A stretch of DNA of 16,819 nt, from the NCBI GenBank assembly GCA_016218905.1, contig JACRCS010000740.1:1-16819 (forward strand), read 5' to 3'. The notes beneath the pieces are model-generated. The model saw only the letters and a program-made list of their open reading frames with translations. It was not told where the DNA came from and searched no databases. The position numbers and the translations under genes are program-made. Shown piece by piece: positions 6,525-12,765 of this stretch (within the stretch, counting starts at the first letter, position 1; each line of letters starts with the position of its first letter). Origin of the DNA: Deltaproteobacteria bacterium. GTDB lineage: Bacteria; Desulfobacterota_C; Deferrisomatia; Deferrisomatales; JACRMM01.

Positions 6525-7709
6525 ATGAACGAGCGCGTCATTCTCTACAGCGTGCCCTGGTGCCCCAAGTGCCACCGGATCCGCCTCTTCCTGGAACTCG
6601 CCGTCGTTCCCTACTGCATCGTGAACCCGGAAGACGACGAGAACGCCCGAGCGGAGTTGCTGGCCGGCTCCGGCCAACGGCTCGATGTCCCGGCCGTGAA
6701 GGTGGGAGACCGGTTCCTGGTGGATCCCGACAACGAGACCCTGGCGGCAGCCCTGAACGTGCCGGTCCCGAAGGATCTCGATCTCTACGACGTCGCGATC
6801 ATCGGCGGAGGACCTGCCGGGCTCACGGCGGCCATCTACACGGCGCGTGAGCGGCTGCGGACGCTTGTGCTCGAGAAGGGGCTTCCGGGCGGTCAGGCGG
6901 CCGTCACGGATCGGATCGAGAACTACCCGGGCTTCCCGGAGCCCGTCTCGGGCGCGGAGCTGATGGAGAGGGTGCACCGTCAGGCGGAGCGGTTCGGGGC
7001 CGAGGTGGCCACCTTCACGGACGTCACCGCCCTCGTCCCGGAGAAGAACCTCTTCCGGCTCGAGACGCCCGACCGCAGCTACCGGGCCTGTGCCGTCATC
7101 CTCGCGACCGGCTCCGTGTACCGTCGGATGGGGGTTCCGGGCGAGGACGCCCTCATCGGCCGGGGAGTGAGCTTCTGCGCCACCTGCGACGCTCCCTTCT
7201 TCCGGGGCAAGCACGTGGTCGTCGTGGGCGGCGGAAACTCGGCCCTCCAGGAGACCGTGCACCTGGCGCAGTTCGCCTCCCGCATCACGATTGTCCAGCT
7301 CCTCGATCACCTCACGGGCACCCGGCTTCTGGAGGAGAGGATCCGCTCGCTCCCTTCGGTCGAGATCCTGCTCTCCCACCGGGTGGTCGAGGTGCTCGGG
7401 ACCGAGGCGGTCGAAGGCGTCCGGGTCGAGAACGTCCTCACCGGCGAGGAGCGTCGCCTGGAGTGCGACGGGGTGTTCGTCTTCATCGGGCTCCTCCCCA
7501 ACACCGACTTCCTCAAGAGGACCATCGAGCTCGACGAGTCCGGCTTCGCCGTCGCCGATCCCACGACCCTGGCGAGTTCTCTGCCGGGGGTCTACGTCGC
7601 GGGCGACGTGCGGTCAGGGAGCTCGAAGCAGATCACGGCAGCGGTAGGCGAGGGCACCGTGGCGTCGTTCATGGTGCAGCAGTGGCTGGAGGCGCGCCAC
7701 AAACCGTAG
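6525..7709 (+). CDS. Glutaredoxin-like domain fused to thioredoxin reductase / AhpF-type flavoenzyme
   Basis: Residues 1-80 are a glutaredoxin-like domain with C13-P-K-C16 and a cis-Pro loop (DVPAVKVGD). Residues about 87-390 are a low-molecular-weight thioredoxin reductase: FAD-binding GGGPAG (94-99), GGQAAVTDRIENYPGF, redox-active C218-A-T-C221, pyridine-nucleotide-binding GGGNSA (235-240) and the closing FAD motif YVAGDVRSG. The HRRxxxR motif that reads the NADPH 2'-phosphate in classical enzymes is absent. The segment VQLLDHLTG and the following FIGLLPNTDFL look more like AhpF, which uses NADH. Inference: NAD(P)H electrons pass through FAD and CATC to the fused glutaredoxin, and then to a thiol or peroxidase partner not in the window. 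AGGGAGG lies 4 bases before the ATG. malQ begins 11 bases after the stop. Confidence 0.9.
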   Translation: MNERVILYSVPWCPKCHRIRLFLELAVVPYCIVNPEDDENARAELLAGSGQRLDVPAVKVGDRFLVDPDNETLAAALNVPVPKDLDLYDVAIIGGGPAGLTAAIYTARERLRTLVLEKGLPGGQAAVTDRIENYPGFPEPVSGAELMERVHRQAERFGAEVATFTDVTALVPEKNLFRLETPDRSYRACAVILATGSVYRRMGVPGEDALIGRGVSFCATCDAPFFRGKHVVVVGGGNSALQETVHLAQFASRITIVQLLDHLTGTRLLEERIRSLPSVEILLSHRVVEVLGTEAVEGVRVENVLTGEERRLECDGVFVFIGLLPNTDFLKRTIELDESGFAVADPTTLASSLPGVYVAGDVRSGSSKQITAAVGEGTVASFMVQQWLEARHKP

Positions 7710-7720
7710 GGAAGAAAGAC

Positions 7721-9889
7721 ATGGACGCACGCGAAAGAGACCTCCTGGCGCGGCTCGCTCGCTTCTGCGGGATCGCGGAGGGCTACCACGACATCTGGGG
7801 CAAGTACCACGAGGCGAGCGATGAGACGCGCCGCGCGCTGCTCCGGGCCATGGACGTCGACGTCGCCGGCGTCCAAGCCATGGAAGGGGAGGTGCGGTGC
7901 CGGGAGGAGGGCCGCCAGTCGCTGCTCTGCGAGCCCGTGGCGGTCGCGGCGGAGGGAGAGAACCCGAGCCTCCCGCTCAACCTCGCCGAGGTGGAGTCGG
8001 AGAGTTCGGTCGAGGTCCGGAACGAAGCGACCGGCGAGCTGCTCCAGGCGCGGATCGTCGGAGCGGGCGAGGGGGGCGGCCGACTGGAGATCGAGCGGCC
8101 CTTGGAACCGGGCCTGTATCCCCTGCGGGTCTCGGCTCGGTCGCCGAGCGGAGCCGTCCGCTCGTCCAGCACACGCCTCATCGTCTCACCGGCTCGGGGC
8201 TACGAGCCGGGAGCCCTGGCGGAGGGCGGCCGCATCTGGGGAGTGAACCTTCCCCTGTACGGGTTGCGCTCGGGACGAAACTGGGGCATCGGCGACTTCG
8301 AGGACCTCCGAACGGCGGTCTCCTGGGTCGCCGGATTGGGGGGCGACCTGGTGGGTCTTCTCCCCCTCCACGCGCTCTTCAACGCCGAGCCGTACGGGGT
8401 GAGCCCCTACTACCCTTCCAGCCGACTCTTCCTCAATCCCATCTACATCGCGGTCGACCGGGTGCCGGAGGCCGCCGACCCGGAGGGCCGCTCCTTGCTC
8501 GAGAGCGGCGAGCTCCGGACGCGGATCGAGGAGCTGCGGTCCGCTGAGTTCGTAGACTACCCGGGCGTCTGGGCGCTCAAACGGGCGGCGCTGGAACGGC
8601 TCTACGACCTGTTCCTGAACCGTCACGGCGCGGATTCCGACCGCCGGAGAGCCTTCGACGGGTGGCGTCGAGCCCAGGGAGCGGCCCTCGAGGACTTCGC
8701 GACCTTCTGTGCGCTGCGCGACCACCTCGCCCGGCACGAGGGCCGGACAGGCGTCTGGCAGGAGTGGCCGGAGGAGTTCCGCACGCCGCGCTCCGAGGGG
8801 GTCACCCGCTTCCGCGGGGAACACTCGGGGGAGGTAGGCTTCCACGCCTACCTCCAGTGGATCGCCCACGAGCAGCTCGCCGGGGCGGGCGAGGCCGCAT
8901 GCGACGGGCGAATGGGCGTGGGCCTCTACCTCGACATGGCCCTCGGCGTCGACCCGAGCGGCGCCGACGCCTGGAGATTCCAGGACGTCCTCGCCCGCGG
9001 GGCCTCGGCCGGCTGCCCGCCGGACCCCTTCAGTCTCCTCGGCCAGCGCTGGGGCCTTCCTCCGCCCATCCCGGAGCGGCACCGGGGCTCCGGCTACGAG
9101 TACTTCCTGGAGACGGTGGGTCGGACGGCGGCCGACGTCGGCGCCCTGCGCATCGACCACGTGCTCGCGCTCTGGAGGCTCTTCTGGGTTCCGGGGGAGT
9201 TGCCGCCCTCGGAGGGCGTCTACGTCTTCGAGCGCGCCGACGAGCTCCTGGCCTTGCTCCGCCTGGTGAGCCGCAAGGCCCGCTGTCTCATCGTCGGTGA
9301 GGACCTGGGGACGATCCCCCCCGAGGTCCGCAAGGAGCTGATGGCTTCGGGCTTCTGCTCCTACCGTGTCCTGATCTTCGAGTAGGACGGCAACGGCTTC
9401 TTCCGCGGCCCTGAGACCTACCCGCGCCAGGCGCTCGTCTCGGTCGCGACCCACGATCTACCGAGCCTCGACGGCTTCTGGCTGGAGACGGACATCCAGG
9501 TGAAGCGCTCGCTGAAGCGCTACCCGGATGAAGACGCCGTGCGAGGAGACGCCGAGACTCGGCGCTGGGACAAACTGAGGCTCCTGGAAGCCCTCCGCTC
9601 CCACGGGCTGCTGCCGGAGGGGGTGGAGCCCGGGTTCGAGGTCCGGGAAGGGGATCTCGACGCCCTGGCGGTCGGCGTGCACGCACTCCTCGCGCGCACG
9701 CCTTCGGCGCTCATGCTCGCCAACCTCGACGACCTGCTGGGTGTTCGGGAGATGCAGAACCTCCCGGGCACCCTGGACGAGCACCCCAACTGGCGCAGGA
9801 AGACCCTCGCTCCCGTGGAAGAGTGGTCCGGCCTCGAGCGACCCCGCCGGATCGCCGCCGCGATCCAGCGGGAGGGGAGGGGACGGTAA
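7721..9889 (+). pseudogene. malQ: 4-alpha-glucanotransferase (amylomaltase, GH77) interrupted by an in-frame amber codon
   Basis: MalQ moves alpha-1,4-glucan segments between maltodextrins in the cytoplasm. The frame from ATG 7721 to TAA 9887-9889 has 722 codons, close to the roughly 700 of the family, with TAG at codon 555 (9383-9385). Before it lie an N-terminal beta region (1-170), then GVNLPLYGLRS, NWGIGDFEDL, SPYYPSSR, PPDPFSLLGQRWGLP, the nucleophile D479 (RIDHVLAL) and the acid/base E527 (VGEDLGTIP). The stop falls inside the normal FE-x-D-x-x-G segment. Beyond it the same frame continues DGNGFFRGPETYPR, then THDLP with the third catalytic Asp (D579) and NLPGTLDEHPNWRR. The 554-residue product lacks that Asp and should be inactive. 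No frameshift accompanies the stop. TAG is a normal stop elsewhere here, so recoding is unlikely; a recent mutation or base-call error is likelier. Confidence 0.88.
9383..9385 (+). other. In-frame amber (TAG) codon inside malQ
   Basis: The codon sits between LIFE and DGNGFF, where GH77 enzymes usually have a charged residue (FE-R/K-D). One base change from CAG, AAG or GAG would create it. The downstream 167 codons keep frame and family motifs to the natural TAA. Confidence 0.9.
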
Positions 9890-9897
9890 AGTTGTAA

Positions 9898-9926
9898 GTG
9901 ATCAGTGATCACTGATTACTGATCAC
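9898..9926. repeat. Palindromic tandem heptad repeat between convergent genes, possible terminator
   Basis: Four heptads run head to tail: GTGATCA, GTGATCA, CTGATTA, CTGATCA, plus a closing C. The whole is a 29-base inverted repeat centred on 9912, with 13 of 14 positions symmetric. In plus-strand RNA the one mismatch (9907/9917) becomes a G-U pair, and the hairpin is followed by CTTCTTTAT. It is AT-rich against its surroundings. The minus-strand gene's last codons and TGA lie inside it, and malQ's TAA is 8 bases before it. A terminator for both convergent transcripts, stronger for malQ, is plausible. Confidence 0.8.
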
Positions 9927-10595
9927 CTTCTTTATCTCCGCCTCCAAGACCTGTGGTTCCACCCGGCCGGAGCGGGTCCAGCGCACGACGCCGTCGCGGC
10001 CGATCAGGAAGAGGGTCGGGGTCCCGGTGACGCGGTAGGCGCCCGCGGCTACGTAGTCCTTGCCCGCCCTTCGATCGAAGACGACCGGCATACGGATCCG
10101 GTTCTGGTCGAAGTACCCGCGGACCATTTGCCGCCGCTTGGCTTCGTCGAGCCGCGCCTCCGGCGGTAGGACGTCGATGGAGAGCACCTGGAAGCGGGTT
10201 CCCTGGTAGCGCTCCGAGATCTGGGAGAAGACCGGCATCTCCTCCTGGCAGGAGCCGCAGAACGTGGACCAGAAGATGAGCAGCGTCGGCTTCATCCCGG
10301 GGCGCGGCTCGAAGCGGAAGGGCTTTCCCGAGAGGTCGTTGAGCGTGAAGGCGGGCGCGCTCTTTACCGGCGGGGCCGGGCTCTCGGCCTCCGGACGATT
10401 CGGGGCTTCCTCGCCCGTGGGACAGGGCGCATCGGGGCCGGGCTGGCACGCGCCGGGCTCCAGGAGCGGCGGCGGCGCGAGGGGGTCGGGCGCGTCGGGG
10501 GGGGAGGAAGAGGAACCGCCCGGGAGCGCCGAATAGGCTGGCCCGACGAGGGCCGAGGCGAGGAGGGCGGCGAAGACGAGACGAGCTGGGTTCAT
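9909..10595 (-). CDS. Secreted TlpA/ResA-like thiol-disulfide oxidoreductase
   Basis: The protein has 228 residues. Residues 1-23 are a signal peptide (basic start, hydrophobic ALLASALVG, AYSA before the likely cut). A Pro/Ser/Glu-rich low-complexity linker with C50 and C58 covers about 24-78. A thioredoxin-fold domain (about 80-228) has FWSTFCGSCQEEMP with the redox pair C113-G-S-C116, a long TlpA/AlkyI-type insertion, the cis-Pro loop TGTPTLFLIG and a final helix. Such proteins reduce or isomerise disulfides outside the cytoplasm, often on apocytochrome c. No lipobox is visible, so it may be soluble in the periplasm. GGGAG (revcomp of 10604-10608) lies 8 bases before the start. No ccdA/dsbD or cytochrome gene is adjacent, so the partner is unknown. 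It is the only minus-strand gene in the window. Confidence 0.87.
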   Translation of the reverse strand: MNPARLVFAALLASALVGPAYSALPGGSSSSPPDAPDPLAPPPLLEPGACQPGPDAPCPTGEEAPNRPEAESPAPPVKSAPAFTLNDLSGKPFRFEPRPGMKPTLLIFWSTFCGSCQEEMPVFSQISERYQGTRFQVLSIDVLPPEARLDEAKRRQMVRGYFDQNRIRMPVVFDRRAGKDYVAAGAYRVTGTPTLFLIGRDGVVRWTRSGRVEPQVLEAEIKKVISNQ

Positions 10596-10692
10596 CGTGA
10601 TGGCTCCCGAAAGCGACTGCCCGAGGCGGCTGAAGAAAGGGACCGGCTGCGCGAGGCAGTGTACACGAAGTTCGGCGAGGGTCTCCCGGGTA

Positions 10693-10721
10693 TTGGCACG
10701 TTCGTGTCTTTTGGGTAGATT
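10693..10721 (+). promoter_or_regulatory. Sigma70-type promoter for the small membrane protein gene
   Basis: TTGGCA (10693-10698) and TAGATT (10716-10721) are spaced by exactly 17 bases, matching five and four of six consensus positions. Transcription would start near 10728, before GGAGG at 10752-10756 and ATG 10763. I found no equally good promoter for the divergent minus-strand gene. Confidence 0.58.
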
Positions 10722-10762
10722 GGCGCCCGGTCTCGAAACGCCGTTCCAGCCGGAGGAAGAAG

Positions 10763-11143
10763 ATGCTCTTCCCGCAGTACCGGAAACTCAGTCAGCAGGA
10801 GCGCGCCCTCACGGACGGACGGCTGATCACGTACCACTTCTACGTGGGGGGCGCGACGCTGCTCGTGCTCGGGATCTACGGCACGGCGAACTGGGATCGC
10901 TCCTCCTGGGCCTCCGCGTTCTTTCCGTTCGTCGCGGTGATCTTCGGGCTCGCGTGCCTCGCCGTCGGGCTCGGGCTCCACTTCCTCCACCGGCACATGA
11001 TTCGCGGCCCGCACCGAGAGGCGTACCTGGCGACGGTCACCTCGGTCCTGGGCCTCTACAAGTTCCCGGTTGTCCCCTTCCTCCTCGGCGTTCTCATCAT
11101 CTTCAGCATCTTCGTGACGGTGCTCTACATCCTCGCCGGTTAG
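10763..11143 (+). CDS. Small membrane protein with three predicted transmembrane helices
   Basis: The protein has 126 residues and I do not recognise its family. Residues 1-20 are polar (FPQYRKLSQQERAL). Three hydrophobic segments lie at about 24-41, 51-73 and 101-124. The loop between the second and third is basic and His-rich (HFLHRHMIRGPHRE), which suggests it faces the cytoplasm. The C-terminus ends within or just after the last helix (VLYILAG). GGAGG lies 6 bases before the ATG and a well-spaced promoter precedes it, so the gene looks real. It diverges from the TlpA-like gene and is followed by a hairpin and a separate promoter, so it is probably monocistronic. Nothing in the sequence indicates a function. 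Confidence 0.75.
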   Translation: MLFPQYRKLSQQERALTDGRLITYHFYVGGATLLVLGIYGTANWDRSSWASAFFPFVAVIFGLACLAVGLGLHFLHRHMIRGPHREAYLATVTSVLGLYKFPVVPFLLGVLIIFSIFVTVLYILAG

Positions 11144-11195
11144 CGTCACCTCGGTCCACCGCCCGGGAATGAACTTCCGTGTTCTCCTCCCGCGG

Positions 11196-11215
11196 CGGGC
11201 TCTCGCGGGAGCCCG
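11196..11215 (+). terminator. GC-rich hairpin downstream of the small membrane protein gene
   Basis: CGGGCTC (11196-11202) pairs with GAGCCCG (11209-11215) around a 6-base loop. No T-run follows, only a pyrimidine-rich stretch (CACTCTCCTTCT), so intrinsic termination is uncertain. It lies 53 bases after the stop at 11143 and before the next promoter candidate. Confidence 0.32.
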
Positions 11216-11228
11216 TGCACTCTCCTTC

Positions 11229-11256
11229 TGGACAGGTCGCGAAGGACCGATACCTT
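11229..11256 (+). promoter_or_regulatory. Candidate promoter for the HisKA-only gene
   Basis: TGGACA (11229-11234, five of six) is followed after 16 bases by TACCTT (11251-11256, three of six). Transcription would start near 11263, between the GTG at 11179 and the ATG at 11293. This supports the ATG as the real start. Confidence 0.4.
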
Positions 11257-11292
11257 TTAGGGAGCGGTGAAGACGCACGAAAGGTTCCAGGC

Positions 11293-11535
11293 ATGAAGAA
11301 ACCGACCGAGCTCGACCTTTCCGGCTGCGTTCCCGTCGAGACGCTTCGAGAGCTCGTACACGATCTGCGCAACCCGCTCGTGGCCGCCTTCGGCTTCCTC
11401 AATCTCCTCGAGCGGGCCGAGCCCGGACCCACCGCGGAGCGGTATTCCTCCGCCGTTCGAGAGTCCCTGGAGGCCCTTCGCGACATCCTCGATCGGGCCC
11501 GAGGCATCTACGGCGGCGGGAACTCCAACTCTTGA
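11293..11535 (+). CDS. Stand-alone histidine kinase phospho-acceptor (HisKA/DHp) domain protein
   Basis: The protein has 80 residues. After a 15-residue polar start comes a textbook H-box, LVHDLRNPLVAAFGFLNLLE, with phospho-acceptor H23 followed by D24, and the R-N-P-L that ends the first HisKA helix turn. A linker (ERAEPGPTA) leads to a second helix (AVRESLEALRDILDRARGIY), so the whole helical hairpin is present. There is no HATPase_c (N, G1, G2 boxes) in this frame or in the next gene, so it cannot phosphorylate itself. Known DHp-type proteins without a working ATPase, such as Spo0B and ChpT, relay phosphate between receivers; that role here is inference. The frame extends back to GTG 11179, but the promoter candidate and AAAGG (11280-11284) favour ATG 11293. 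The next gene overlaps by 4 bases. Confidence 0.72.
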   Translation: MKKPTELDLSGCVPVETLRELVHDLRNPLVAAFGFLNLLERAEPGPTAERYSSAVRESLEALRDILDRARGIYGGGNSNS

Positions 11536-12059
11536 AGTGGAAGCGGGAAGACTTTCGCCTCCGCGGCCCCGACGACTTCGTCCGGCTCGACGGACTCTGC
11601 CTCGAACTCGTCAAGGAATTCTTCGCCACGCTCCAGGAGCCGAGCCACGGTTCGAGACTGCCGGAGGCGGCGAGCGCGCTCGCCCATGCGGCGGACCGCT
11701 ACGTTCGGGACTTCCTGGTCGACTTCATGGAGCGGGACCCCGGCGATCCCGCCGAGCGCCTCGTCCGGCAGTACGTGGGCAACTGGTACATCGTGCAGAC
11801 GCTGGAGCCGTCCCACGAGGAGATCGAGACCATCCTGGAGGCCCTCGATCTCTTCTACGCCTTCCTCGCCTCCCTCGGACTCCTGGAAGCCGCCGAGGCG
11901 TCCAGTTTTCGGAAGGCACTCTCCGATCATGCCTTCTTTCACCGGAGGCTCGAGGAATTCTGGGATCTCACCCCCGAGCGAATCTCCGCCTGGCGCGACG
12001 TCGACGACTATCGCCGGGACCTGCCCCCGCGGTCCGCCGGGCCGCGCCTGGTCATCTGA
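11532..12059 (+). CDS. Hypothetical all-helical protein, coupled to the HisKA protein
   Basis: The protein has 175 residues and I do not recognise it. It starts at TTG 11532, which overlaps the preceding TGA as TTGA, so it is probably translated by coupling. The sequence is acidic and almost all predicted helix, with no signal peptide or membrane segment. The most conserved-looking part is the middle: RLVRQYVGNWYIVQTLEPSH, then EEIETILEALDLFYAFLASLGLLE. It is followed by an aromatic, His-containing stretch (SDHAFFHRRLEEFWDL). No histidine kinase ATPase motifs, receiver motifs or metal-binding Cys clusters are present. Its place between a phospho-acceptor protein and CheY suggests a signalling partner or scaffold, but that is only context. 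Confidence 0.68.
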   Translation: MKWKREDFRLRGPDDFVRLDGLCLELVKEFFATLQEPSHGSRLPEAASALAHAADRYVRDFLVDFMERDPGDPAERLVRQYVGNWYIVQTLEPSHEEIETILEALDLFYAFLASLGLLEAAEASSFRKALSDHAFFHRRLEEFWDLTPERISAWRDVDDYRRDLPPRSAGPRLVI

Positions 12060-12204
12060 GACGGACCGGCCCGTCGCTGCAGACGGCGGGGGCGCTCGGA
12101 GCCGCGATCTCCACCGGCCGCGGGACCCTCTTCAGTTTTCTTCCGAGCAGCCGATCAGAAGCCTCGTCACATTCCGGCTCTCCGCTCCCATTCTGGAGGT
12201 CATC

Positions 12205-12564
12205 GTGAAGATCCTGACGGTCGACGACTCGTCCACCATGCGCCGCATCATCAAGAACACCCTGAACCGCATCGGCTACGAGGACGTGGCGGAGGCGGAG
12301 CACGGGGTGGATGCCCTCGCCAAGATGGCGGGTGTCGAACTCGTCCTCACCGACTGGAACATGCCCGAAATGGACGGACTCACCTTCGTCAAGGCCCTTC
12401 GATCAAATCCCCGGTACAAGGAGATCCCCATCATCATGGTGACGACCGAGGCCGCGAAGAAGGAGATCCTGGAGGCCATCAAGTCCGGAGTGACGGATTA
12501 CATCGTCAAGCCGTTCACGCCCGAGACGTTGAAGGAGAAGATCCAGAAGGTGCTCGGCGTCTGA
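12205..12564 (+). CDS. cheY: CheY-type single-domain response regulator
   Basis: The protein has 119 residues and is one receiver domain only. It has the acidic pair D7-D8 (VDDSSTMRR), phospho-acceptor D50 (LTDWNMPEMDG), the switch Thr T80 (MVTTEA), an aromatic Y99 and K102 (VKPF). This is the full CheY active site, and the DSSTMRRII and KNTLNRIGY segments are those of chemotaxis CheYs that act on the flagellar motor switch. It has no DNA-binding output domain. The start is GTG 12205 with GGAGG at 12195-12199. It lies 145 bases after the helical hypothetical and 201 before flhA. That position fits motility control, or a receiver for the HisKA-only protein upstream. No cheA is in the window. 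Confidence 0.92.
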   Translation: MKILTVDDSSTMRRIIKNTLNRIGYEDVAEAEHGVDALAKMAGVELVLTDWNMPEMDGLTFVKALRSNPRYKEIPIIMVTTEAAKKEILEAIKSGVTDYIVKPFTPETLKEKIQKVLGV

Positions 12565-12592
12565 TTGGATGTCCGCGGAGGCGTCCCACGCC

Positions 12593-12653
12593 TTCGCTCG
12601 TCTTCGCGTTCCGCTAGAATCCGCTTATCCCACGAAAACAGGTGTGCTACATT
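12593..12653 (+). promoter_or_regulatory. Candidate promoter region for the flhA-flhF-flhG cluster
   Basis: Two overlapping-type candidates sit in the only AT-richer part of this gap. One is TTCGCT (12593-12598), 16 bases, TAGAAT (12615-12620). The other is TTATCC (12625-12630), 17 bases, TACATT (12648-12653). Both have good -10 and poor -35 boxes. No clear sigma28 or sigma54 site was found. Either would leave a leader of over 100 bases before flhA. Confidence 0.3.
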
Positions 12654-12672
12654 TTGCGCGCCGCTTCCGGCT

Positions 12673-12719
12673 GCTCCGCGCCCGGCGGAGCCTCGCCGGC
12701 CGGCCGGGGCCGGCTGAGG
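12673..12719 (+). promoter_or_regulatory. Two adjacent strong hairpins in the flhA leader
   Basis: Hairpin one pairs GCTCCGC (12673-12679) with GCGGAGC (12685-12691) around 5 bases. Hairpin two pairs CCTC-GCCGGCC (12691-12701) with GGCCGGC-T-GAGG (12708-12719): 11 bp, one bulged T and a 6-base loop. They share base 12691. No T-run follows, so they are not a normal terminator. They lie 47 bases before the annotated flhA ATG. Confidence 0.5.
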
Positions 12720-12765
12720 CGCTCGCCTTCGGCTCCGGGCGACTTCTCTCGGTCCTGCCGCCCCG

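Noticed and set aside
4827..7379. Minus-strand open frame of about 850 codons opposite the DedA fusion and thioredoxin reductase
   Set aside because: It crosses the promoter and gap between two well-supported genes and shows only low-complexity charged sequence, so it is a compositional shadow.
9383..9385. Pyrrolysine or reassigned TAG
   Set aside because: TAG is the natural stop of many genes in the window, and MalQ has no known pyrrolysine site. A mutation or sequence error is simpler.
9386..9889. Independent gene downstream of the malQ amber codon, for example from GTG 9500
   Set aside because: The product is simply the last part of MalQ in the same frame and starts after THDLP. No ribosome binding site of note precedes the GTG.
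11179..11292. N-terminal extension of the HisKA protein from GTG 11179
   Set aside because: It would include a promoter candidate and a hairpin, has no ribosome binding site, and adds no recognisable domain.
12060..12204. Promoter or small RNA between the helical hypothetical and cheY
   Set aside because: I found only a weak 5-bp hairpin (12060-12075) and no convincing -35/-10 pair. The gap holds nothing I can support beyond the cheY ribosome binding site.
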